Source: Cruorifilaria tuberocauda (lineage: Eukaryota; Nematoda; Chromadorea; Rhabditida; Onchocercidae). Taken from it: a DNA stretch of 34,032 bases. The stretch's first letter is position 1. Every line of letters begins with the position of its first letter. The notes below the pieces were generated by a model. It was not told the DNA's origin and ran no database searches. It saw only the letters and a list, made by a program, of their open reading frames with translations. Location: positions 1-34,032 of the forward strand of contig JABVXU010000571.1 in the NCBI GenBank assembly GCA_013365365.1. The letters are read 5' to 3'. The position numbers and the translations under genes were made by a program. Shown here piece after piece: positions 25,401 through 34,032 of the stretch.

Positions 25401-26329
25401 TGGTATAGTGAATCGTGACGCATTAAAAACTTGGCAGAAATGTGTCCAACATGCAAAAGTTTTTTTGAAGCGGCAACAAAATGTTATTGTTGACAATACT
25501 AATGCTGACAAGGAATCGAGGTATTTTTTTCCCTTATTTTGTTTTTCTTCTAATTACTCCTTACTGTAAAATAGGATCGCAAAATTCTATTGATGAGAAT
25601 TATTTAAGATTATTACCAAAATATATGAATCAGACGCTATTCAGATCGTTGGTATCTGTAAAAATTTTTTTGGTCTAGACAACTTTGTGACATATCAATA
25701 TTATGTGCAGTTAGTCTCCCACGCTTCCCTTTCAATTAATTTAATGAACTTCAGAACACGATATATCAGTCTTGCCAAATCATTTGGAGCCGGTTCGAGG
25801 TGCTTTTTATTCAACTGCACATTAGAACAAGCAGCACATAATTGCAAATATCGTGTTATTGCTGGCACCGACGAAAAACATGTAGAAATTAGCCGAATGG
25901 TACTTAATAGTTATAAAAAAAAATTTGAAGTATGTTTTTAGTTCCTCGACTGCAAATTTCAATCAGTGAGGAAGAATCTGGAGCATTTTACATCGCTTCA
26001 TGCTGCTTTGAACATTTTACATTCCCATTTCTGAGAAGGAAAGCGGTTTTATCCCGGTGATATATTAGGCTATATAGATGTTTCTCTACTAGAAAATGTT
26101 GACAAAGATTCCCGACAAGTTGATCCTCATTAATTAGTCTAGGTTTAGTATAAGTTAGATCAGAAATTTATTCCACAGTAATTGAAATAGCCAATCATTT
26201 ATGAATGTTATATTTAAGGAACCGAAATTATCAGAAGGATTTTCATCAATTGTGAAAGTAAATTTTGTACCGGAATTTGATTGCCGTGAACATGAAGTGA
26301 TATATCGGATGTATTTATGTGATTTCTAA
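22421..26329 (+). CDS. PNKP: Polynucleotide 5'-kinase/3'-phosphatase (PNKP), complete
   Basis: Bifunctional DNA end-processing enzyme. It removes 3'-phosphates and phosphorylates 5'-hydroxyls at strand breaks, so that base-excision, single-strand and double-strand break repair can ligate them; it acts in the nucleus. Exons 22421-22475, 22587-22661, 23305-23456, 23650-23724, 24467-24613, 24794-24968, 25295-25520, 25755-25929 and 26219-26329 join in phase to 396 aa. The HAD phosphatase half has VLDFDGT (nucleophile Asp42, second Asp44, split across the exon 2/3 junction), [10 protein letters not shown], the YRKPYIGMW region and the VGDAAGR motif, then [18 protein letters not shown]. The P-loop kinase half has Walker A GYPGCGKS (243-250), [12 protein letters not shown] and VDNTNAD...SR. 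It ends at a stop at 26327. Length is close to nematode PNKP (about 400 aa) and far shorter than the roughly 520 aa human protein, because there is no N-terminal FHA domain. All catalytic motifs are intact. Confidence 0.96.
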
Positions 26330-26436
26330 CAGAGACACCGGAAATTTGTTTGTATGATTCGTATGAAAGACGCCACTGTTTTCTGTTTCCTACATGTTCA
26401 ATTTAATGTAATTTTTGGGAATATTGTATAAGTTGA

Positions 26437-26442
26437 AATAAA
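26437..26442 (+). terminator. Poly(A) signal AATAAA of PNKP
   Basis: A canonical hexamer lies about 110 bp after the PNKP stop codon, giving a short 3' UTR typical of nematodes. Confidence 0.65.
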
Positions 26443-26909
26443 TTGGAATCGCATTTTGTTGTATTATGCGCTGTGAAATGTTACTTCTAAATGAATATTT
26501 GGTATACTTTCAAATAAGCCATCTTCAGACGTTTGTATTACACATTCATAATAGAATGAGAGTAGTTTTAGTTTTACAAGAATAGATAAACAACAAGTGA
26601 CTCACAAATGCTATGTTTCAAAAGCAAAGTACTCGAAAGAATTTTTGTTAGTTGTGAAATTTCTTGTCAGGATCTGTTCATTATGAGGCTGAGAGACAAG
26701 TTGGATTTGTTCAATTAAAGACAAGGAATTGTTGCATCTTGAATTTGAGTAACAGGTTTAGCATTTGGGTAGGTGTGTTGAGCTCTTTCGAAACTAGAAA
26801 TTCTTCTTAGACTAGGTGGAGTTTGAAATTGGCTTTAGGAAGGATGTATTACTGCAGTATAAAGCAATAAAGCGGATGAATTAGATGGAGAAGCGACTTA
26901 GTAGGAAGG

Positions 26910-27161
26910 ATGGTTTCGACGAGGGTTGTTTATTGCTATGGCTGTCTTGCTTTGCACAGTAACCGAGTGACCCGCCTGCACGATGAAAAGTACATGAGTG
27001 TTATTCATCGGTGTGCAAAGTCTTTTTGCGGTGGTCGGTGCAATCGACCACTGTCTATATCATTGGAACTTCCGATATTTACAACTGATAACATTGTTTC
27101 TTTGGTTTTCAAATCTCTTTGTAAAACTTCAGAAGGATACTGTAAATATCCTTGTTGCTGA
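26910..27161 (+). CDS. Small Cys-rich open frame between PNKP and SLC35A (doubtful)
   Basis: An ATG-initiated frame of 83 codons lies in a locally GC-richer stretch. It has nine cysteines, with a cluster RCAKSFCGGRC and a tail CKTSEGYCKYPCC. There is no signal peptide, so it does not look like a typical secreted Cys-knot. A second + frame (26998-27234) is open across the same DNA and encodes a hydrophobic stretch, so at most one is real. Neither matches a family I know and no splice chain is visible. The interval contains the 9-bp-stem hairpin at 27029-27053 and the 14-nt direct repeat GATACTGTAAATAT at 27136 and 27160. Other parts of 26443-27574 hold nothing I can support. Confidence 0.2.
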   Translation: MVSTRVVYCYGCLALHSNRVTRLHDEKYMSVIHRCAKSFCGGRCNRPLSISLELPIFTTDNIVSLVFKSLCKTSEGYCKYPCC

Positions 27162-27574
27162 TACTGTAAATATTTTGATGCCTATTCGTTTGATTGAAGT
27201 TACATTGCGAATTTGTCAATTTGTAATGAAGTGAACATTTTTCCAGGAAATCCGAACGAAACTTCTCATCATTATGCAGATCATGCTAAATAGAAATATT
27301 TCTCGGGAACTTATAGCAGTTTCAGATAACCTGGCTTGTTTAGTCAATCAGTTCAGTTTCTCTATCCATTGATGTCTTAAGTAGCAAGAATAAAGTAGTA
27401 TTATTTAGTGATTATAATCAGTTTTTTTGAGGAAGTTGTCGGATTCCTCATCAGGAAATTCGCTCCTTTTATGGAGTCGACCGCAGTAGTTCCAGCGGTA
27501 AAGCTAATCATAACTGTTGTGCACGCTTAATATGAGAATTTTTAAATTAATGTCTTTAAAATTTTGAATTTACT

Positions 27575-27583
27575 TTTTTACAG
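27575..27583 (+). promoter_or_regulatory. Splice acceptor just upstream of the SLC35A ATG (likely SL trans-splice site)
   Basis: TTTTTACAG ends at 27583, five bases before the ATG at 27589. In nematodes this spacing commonly marks addition of a spliced leader. A cis-spliced 5' UTR exon upstream is the alternative. Confidence 0.5.
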
Positions 27584-27588
27584 ATAGG

Positions 27589-30168
27589 ATGTCATCTTGT
27601 GATGATGATGGAAGACAAGACAGTGGAAGAATTTGGATGAGGAAATATGCTAATCCAGAGAAAAAAGGTAACTATTCGAGCATTTTCGAAAGTATTCATG
27701 GAAACAGTTCATGTTTGATGTTCTAATATCTAATAATAACTGATACCTTTTGAGTAATTGAGTTGTTGTTTGATATGTTTCTCTGAGTCGGTTGTTGTAT
27801 TCATTTCCAGATTCAGCAATAAAGTATGTGAGTTTAATAGTTCTTGTGATTCAAAATGCATCACAAGTATTAGTTATGCGGTATGTGCGAACCCGACCGC
27901 GCGAGATGTTCCTGTCAACAGTGGCAATCTTTTTCGCAGAACTTGTCAAACTAATTATCTGCATCCTGTTCCTTACCATTCAAGAAAAGAGTTTGATAAG
28001 GTTGCATTTATCAATGTTTTGAAAGATGGCATTTACTGGTAACTTTCAAACGTTCAGCTAATGATTTCTGAAGTAAAATATTGTTGTATTAATGACGATT
28101 ATTAATTAAGGGAAGGGTGGAGTGATGATTTAGAATAAATGTATGCCATAGAGGATGATAACTGCGATGCATAATATTTCACTGATTAATAGATTTTAGT
28201 ATTCGCACCGTTTGCATCTTGCTGTGTATACATGTTTTTTTTGCTAACTGTCAATAGAAATGCTTTAAACATTTTCAAATTCGTGAAGGATTGGTTACGA
28301 TCATGTTCTCATACGTAGATCAGTGTCAATATCATGATTAGTTTTCAGATGTCTGAAATTAATGTATGAGGACATAATTAAGCAGCCGATTGATACTTTG
28401 AAAGTATGCGTGCCAGCTGTAATATATGTTATTCAAAACAATCTCCTTTATATCGCCGTATCTAATTTGCCTGCAGCAACTTATATGGTAACTTCTTGAA
28501 ATATTCCATCCAAGATAAATATTTTAAAAAAATGACATAATGATAGTTATAGTTTTATCTCCTTATAGTTTTAAATACTTATTTGAGATATTTAGTTTTA
28601 ATTTTATTGATGATTTTTTACATATATTTTATGATAAAAATAGTTTTAGTCGTTAGCAAATAGTCCTGTTTCTTTCTGTATCGTCTGCGGCATAGCATAT
28701 ACTCAAATCACGTGTGAAAAAGGAACAGTATTTGGTCCTATGTTATAAAATTATGACTGTATATTTTTCAGGATACTAATAAACTGATTAATTTAGGTAA
28801 CTTATCAGCTTAAGATCCTTACAACAGCACTTTTCACTGTAACCATACTTCGAAGACGTCTTTCTGTGCTCCAGTGGTTGGCACTCGTCTTGCTTTTTGG
28901 AGGGATTGCATTGGTTCAGTTGGTAAGTTTTCCTTCTTTATTTAATCAGGTATAAACATATCATGTAATCGCATAAATGGACGAAAATTGCGAGACGAAT
29001 TGCTTCAGTTTTCATCGCTTCATGATTTTAAGCTAAATTTTAAGATTTTATTGTTTTTGTAGTTCTTTCATGTGCTAAAACTGGAGCTTCAGGTTTATAT
29101 GATTGCAGCAAAGTCAAGAAAATTATTTTTTGAGGATGATCAACGAGTCAATATAAAGATAATGAAAGAAAATATAACATCAGTTCAAGATGACAGTTCC
29201 AAAACTGCTAAGTTGGAAACACCCAATCATATTGTGGAACAGAATCCTATCAATGGTTTCAGTGCAGTATTAGTCGCCTGTATTTTATCAGGTAAGCAAA
29301 TCAGGGAATATATTTGTATAGAATTTATTATCTTATAACGAAAATTTCGAAATTTTCCTTTTTCTATTTGTTTTCAAGATAATATAATTCTTAGAATTAA
29401 TTTTTAAAAATTAGTGAAACACTTCTCACCTCTTTCATAGACATCAATTTCTTTATGTATATTAAAGAAGCAGCTATCTGCAGTGAGTAACAGAGGATGT
29501 CATTGTGAATATTTGCAGGATTTTCCGGTATATATTTGGAAAAAATACTGAAAGACTCGGATGTTTCAGTTTGGATACGAAATGTGCAACTTGCAATTAT
29601 CTCACTTCCCGTTGCTTTAGCTAATGTTTTTGTGGGTTTCTGTTTCATTAACTTCGTAGTTTTAGTAAAGATCTAGGAAAAATTTTTTTTACATTAAAAG
29701 TGTGCAATTTGCAAAACAGATAATGTGCAACCACATGTATAGTGTCTCTACATGTTCACTATGCTAAAATTTTGATTTTGTTCCAGATTTTTTTCTAACC
29801 CATCTCTGCACTTTCAGATACAGGATAGCAAGAGGGTGCTAGAACAGGGTATGCTGGTTGGTTTTGATATCGCGGTGTGGTGTCTGATTATTTTATCGTC
29901 TATTGGTGGTGTCACTGTTGCTGTTGTCATAAAATACGCCGATAACATTCTGAAGGCATTCGCCGCATCTATTGCCATTATTGTAGCGTGCATCACATCT
30001 GCACTGCTTTTTCAGTTCCGTCCAGAAGTTTTGTTTCTTGCTGGTACCGTATTTGTTATTGGAGCTATTTTCATGTATAGCTTATTTCCGTATAAGAAGA
30101 AGTATCAGCAAACTCCAACGGAACCTCCAAATGCAACTCAGCAGAAAGAAGAAACAGCAATTATTTGA
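27589..30168 (+). CDS. SLC35A: SLC35A-family nucleotide-sugar transporter (UDP-galactose/UDP-GlcNAc/CMP-sialic acid type)
   Basis: A Golgi multi-pass antiporter bringing a nucleotide sugar into the lumen in exchange for the nucleoside monophosphate, to feed glycosyltransferases. Exons 27589-27667, 27811-28000, 28349-28487, 28797-28922, 29063-29291, 29519-29631 and 29818-30168 join in phase to 408 aa. Family signatures in order: [25 protein letters not shown], shown here as MRYVRT...[87 protein letters not shown]; and the strongly conserved [13 protein letters not shown], followed by the last spans and a hydrophilic Lys/Gln/Glu tail. The substrate cannot be told from sequence by eye; a UDP-galactose or UDP-GlcNAc carrier fits nematode biology. 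The exon 5 start is ambiguous: 29063 after TTTTGTAG, or 29093 in the same frame, giving 398 aa. Either way exon 5 adds an unusually long hydrophilic loop. The exon 6 donor GTGGGT is weak but gives the right length and phase. Confidence 0.94.
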
Positions 30169-31530
30169 AACGCTGGAAGGTTGCTGAACATTTTTTAAAT
30201 CTCCTACTTTTTTCGTTACTGTCGCTGTTAGGCAAAGCAGTCCATGCGGAAACATTATTTCTAACGTCTGTTATAACCAACTATCGAATGTTTCGAGTAA
30301 ACTTGCACAAGAAACTGAACCATACAATTTGTTTAGCGTGCAGTTCTTTTTGTTCTGTTGAATTATTATTTCTCTTTTATTTTTGAACACTGTCATTTTG
30401 ACGTTATTTACATTTATTATCCTTGCAGATTATAAATTCATTCTATCCAAGTATAGGATTGAATCTATAGGTTCACTGAGAAGAGTATTACTAAAATCGT
30501 CCTTGAATTTAATTCAGTGCTTAGCTTCTCTCCTTAATTTGTTAATTTTTTAGGTGTAGGCGTTTCATTTATCCTTTGCCGAGCTATTTGCCATTTTTTA
30601 CTTTTCCCCAAAAGTAAGTGGGTTAAATTCATTGGACGTTCACTCAATGTATTCGTCGTTATACTTTAATTTTTTGTTTTCCAATACTGATAAGAGTCAA
30701 TAGCTCCTTAATTTAGGTAGAATTTCCTTAAATTTTTATCTAAAAGCTTGTTGTTGGCTGCGCAAAATATCTATTATTTGTACCATTTATAGTTCATTTC
30801 AAGTCAACATATTTATGCAGCATTATTTGGCTCATTTTTGTATCTCTAATGTTATGTAAAGTTGTAAAAAACAAACCGTAAAAGTTTTTTGACTAAAATT
30901 ATTTCCTTTCACTCGGAACTTTTCGGATTTATTGTTTGTTTTTTCAGCTATTTGAAAACTTTTGCTTCGTGGACAGTTTGGTATCCTTAAATGTTTCTGC
31001 ATATATTATCTGTTCCAGAAGAGTTTTTACGGCTATTCTAAAAAGCAAAAACTATTGGTTCTGTTCGTAATGATACTTAATTCATATTCCTAAAATTGGA
31101 ATGAATGCAGAAACCGGTATGGATCTTTCTGATTTTCATGCAAACATATTTATTCCAGTTTCAGTTTGTTTCAAAAAACATTCATTGTTTGTTGATGTTA
31201 TTCTTTCAATTTGGTCTAGCTTTTTAAGTTTCTAAAATATTTCGGTGTTGTTTTATTGTTTAAGATATTTATGAATTATGTATGATTCCTAAGGTGAACA
31301 TTTAGATGATGTGCAATGAGAATCAAGAAGTGTTCTTTTTCATGCACTTTTTTTTATCGTATGAAACAATTTTAATTAGTAACTAGGGGAATCTATGAAA
31401 GATTTGAGTTTATATGAATTATTGATGTTTGATTGTTAGGTTATGCAAGATCATGTGATGACTTGGATTCCTGTATAGGGAAATGAAAGTCCCAAGAGAT
31501 CGAATAGGTAGGAGTGTTATTATTTTTCAG

Positions 31531-31627
31531 TGATTATTACGATAAGATGTATCAAGGTGCAAGCTACAGAAAATGCGGGTTGGAAGCCAACTCAGTGTTA
31601 GCAAGAGCAAAACAGTACAGTGCATAA
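31531..31627 (+). CDS. Possible 3'-terminal exon of an unidentified gene
   Basis: After a strong acceptor (ATTTTTCAG ending at 31530), one base completes a codon and the frame reads 31 residues (DYYDKMYQGASYRKCGLEAN, then SVLARAKQYSA) to TAA at 31625. Its amino-acid mix is unlike AT-rich noise, and AATAAA follows at 31818-31823. A preceding segment, GNESPKRSN (about 31480-31507, ending AG before GTAGGA), would join in phase, but the intron would be only 23 nt, shorter than nematodes normally splice. No upstream exon chain is convincing. Confidence 0.25.
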
Positions 31628-31817
31628 ATTTGGATTTAATTCTTTAGGAATTCAGCTGTAAGATGTGGATCACTTGTCACTGATGGTCATTTTTGGCCTG
31701 TGTAGATAGGATTAAATGCATTGCATTGAATCTCGACTTAACAGAAAGATTTGAATTTTTGATCATTGTTCTCTAATTGTAAATCCTTGTCGTTGTTTTG
31801 ATTTAACTGTTGCATTT

Positions 31818-31823
31818 AATAAA
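31818..31823 (+). terminator. AATAAA poly(A) signal candidate
   Basis: A canonical hexamer in an otherwise unassigned region, about 190 bp after the stop of the candidate exon 31531-31627 and 1.65 kb after the SLC35A stop. It could serve either, or neither. Confidence 0.3.
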
Positions 31824-31958
31824 GTGATGTTGACCCCGGCAGTTGAAATGAATATAAACATATAGTAAACGTGAGAATACAAAAATCATAGTCAGTGAGT
31901 GAAACGAATCACAGTAGACCTTATTGTTTCGAGCAGAACATTTTTCGCGCAATGAGCA

Positions 31959-32126
31959 ATGAAAAAATGCTTCCGTGCTAGCAGACCATCAATTGTTCGT
32001 ATTCACAGTGTGAGGTCGAACTTGAACCTGATATCCAAAAACTCAAGAATCCCTAGTTATATTTTCAGTTGTGGTGTGAGAGGCTCATCATTACAAAAAA
32101 AAATTGAAAGTTCTGCGTCGAAATAA
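31959..32126 (+). CDS. 55-codon Arg/Ser-rich small ORF (doubtful)
   Basis: ATG at 31959 to TAA at 32124 in a locally GC-richer patch. The product is basic and Ser-rich (begins MKKCFRASRPSIVRIHSVRS and ends KKIESSASK). The stop overlaps an AATAAA at 32122-32127. No family recognised and no splice acceptor upstream. Could be a small gene, a remnant, or chance. Confidence 0.2.
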   Translation: MKKCFRASRPSIVRIHSVRSNLNLISKNSRIPSYIFSCGVRGSSLQKKIESSASK

Positions 32127-34032
32127 ATTGAAGGCGTATGACAGTAGATAACGCGGGTTTGCTGTTTTGTTTGTGCAAGCAGCACTTTGCCTTTTGATTT
32201 TTCAAAGCTTTGTATAAGGGTGATTTTTATCTGGTCGATCGGTTTGTGTTAGGTATTTCGAAATTCGATTATTCTTATTGTATTAGAAAGAAATAAAATT
32301 AATTCCAACACTATTTTTTGAGATACAGACTATTACAAATATTAGTTGATGGTTGATTATTAGCATATCAAAAACCATTCAATTTTTCTTATCGACCGTT
32401 TTTTACGTCCTGATTAGACATAATAAATGAGTACATATACTTTTTAAAGAGAGATTTTTTGATTAACTCATTACCTCAACTGTAATATAAAGAGTTATTG
32501 ATAAATATGATCTGTCGGTGTCCGTAATGTGTACCAACTTGGTATTCGTTTATGAAAAAGTACGAATTCAAAATAGCAACTGCAAGAACTGGATTAATGA
32601 AGAGATGGTGAACCAATTTAGACTGTGCAAACATATACTATTATAAGCATTAATAGATGAAGATTAGAAATACGATTTTTCGAAATTTAATCAGTCAATT
32701 CTTTGAAAAGACAATAGGTGATTTACAAATCATGTTTAACCTGATTCATATACTTGTATTTCCTCTTTGATTGATGATATTGGTGGTAGCAAAAAAAACC
32801 TTCCGTATAGCAGTCACCTTTTCGAAGTTTGGTACTTACATGTTTTCGTTTTCCTGTTCAACATATCAAATGATTATCATTGTTAGATAAGTCAGTTAAT
32901 AACTTCAACAGCGACTGCAACTCTGGATACAAGTTTTCATTACGTCCTGGACATAACCAATCACAACCGTTTAAATTGTTACAGAAATATCCCCATCTAC
33001 TGCCATTTCAGTTTCGTATGGCTTTGATGACAATAACATTACAAGAATGTAAATTAGTACTTGTTCAATATTTTCAAGGTCTCCAATTAACAAGCTTCTC
33101 TAATTACAACATATTTCCCAGGCTTGATCGAAGTTTCTAAAACATTCCATAATTGATACTACTTGTTCTTTGCTTTGATTCAATTTTTAATTGATACCTG
33201 TCTTAAATTAATAATCTTTGCTGGCAGGTCAAATAGGATTGATTTTGACAAAGACAACAAAATAGCTAGTTTATGTAATTTTACAAAAATCTGTTTGCGG
33301 ATAATTAAGACAATTGTCTTAGTGTAAGTACATATATCTAACAACATTTATTTCTCTACAATCATTTTTGTGTAATTAATGTCGCTCAAGTTATGGTTTA
33401 TTACAATTTTAGTTATCGTAAGTACTATTGTGATTTTCCTTACCTATCTATAGCAACTTCACAATGCATTTGTGACTAAACGTTATCACATGGTCCAAAT
33501 ATCTTCATTTCTTTTCTCGACTACTATCTTCGGAGAAATTTGTAAACGATTACAAAATCTTCATATCAAGAACTCTTTATAATCTTTATATCAATGACCC
33601 TGATATAAATTGCAAACGCATTCTTAAAAAATGTAGCAAAAATCACTTCATCGTTCTTCAAATATATTTCCATCATTTAAAAATATTGCTATAGGAATAA
33701 GAGAAAAGTGAGACTTTTTTAAATTTTACAAGAGTAAAAATAACTTTCAATCATTGATTGCCAGAAATTGGATGGTAGAAAGATGCGGAACGACGGAACA
33801 AACACTGTGCACATAGTATCACTAAAAAAGCTTCGGATGGTTCACGAGATTTTCAGAATGACCACGTTAGAGGTGATAAAAAACGTAGTGTGAGAATTTA
33901 TTCACTCTACGATTGCTTGCTATCGTCCTATACCTTAAGAAAAATTCGAATTGGCGCGCTTTTCAAACAAAGCTTCGGTGAAGTAATACGCGTTGGATGT
34001 TATGAATAGTAAAATTTTAGGCTACATTCGCT

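Larger units (their letters stand above)
30169..34032. other. 3' flank with no firm gene
   Basis: I saw no AATAAA in the first kilobase after the transporter stop, so its 3' end is unclear. The rest is AT-rich. Three small coding-like pieces stand out: 31531-31627 (+), 31959-32126 (+) and 32858-33007 (-). No family motif and no exon chain was found in the last kilobase. Confidence 0.5.

Noticed and set aside
29814..29996. Minus-strand open frame opposite the last SLC35A exon
   Set aside because: The + strand carries the conserved [13 protein letters not shown] motif; the minus frame is its shadow.
1..34032. Bacterial endosymbiont insert, CRISPR array or intact transposon
   Set aside because: No regularly spaced repeats, no prokaryote-style gene run, no transposase motif and no long terminal repeats were seen.

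Overview
This window is AT-rich, intron-dense animal nuclear DNA, and the gene content points to a nematode. The evidence is a cuticlin-type zona pellucida (ZP) protein, a polynucleotide kinase-phosphatase without the FHA domain (as known for nematodes), short exons split by small introns ending in TTTCAG or TTTTAG, and a splice acceptor a few bases upstream of an ATG, as expected for spliced-leader (SL) addition. The composition and intron style would fit a filarial or other spirurid worm, but that is inference. I saw nothing bacterial, no phage, no CRISPR and no intact transposon.

Layout. Positions 1 to about 9.1 kb are a long AT-rich stretch with microsatellites and short repeats and no gene I can support. 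From about 9.6 to 13.8 kb, on +, lies an unrecognised coiled-coil protein of at least 9 exons. From 15.2 to 15.6 kb, on +, is a small unrecognised basic protein. It converges on a 9-exon cuticlin/ZP gene on - (15751-18638), leaving about 125 bp between the two stop codons. From 18.7 to 22.2 kb there are only weak candidate exons on -. From 22.4 to 26.3 kb, on +, lies PNKP, whose nine exons I could join in phase into 396 aa. A GC-richer stretch just upstream of it can fold into several hairpins and ends in a T6 run. From 27.6 to 30.2 kb, on +, lies a nucleotide-sugar transporter of the SLC35A family (seven exons, 408 aa). The last 3.9 kb hold no firm gene, only a few small coding-like pieces.

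The genes do not form an obvious pathway. PNKP repairs DNA ends in the nucleus, the SLC35A protein feeds Golgi glycosylation, and the ZP protein is a secreted matrix component. PNKP and the transporter share a strand, but about 1.26 kb separates them. Exon structures were assembled by eye from splice-site consensus, reading phase and family motifs. Internal exons of the three recognised genes are well supported. First exons of the ZP and coiled-coil genes, and the start of transporter exon 5, are less sure.
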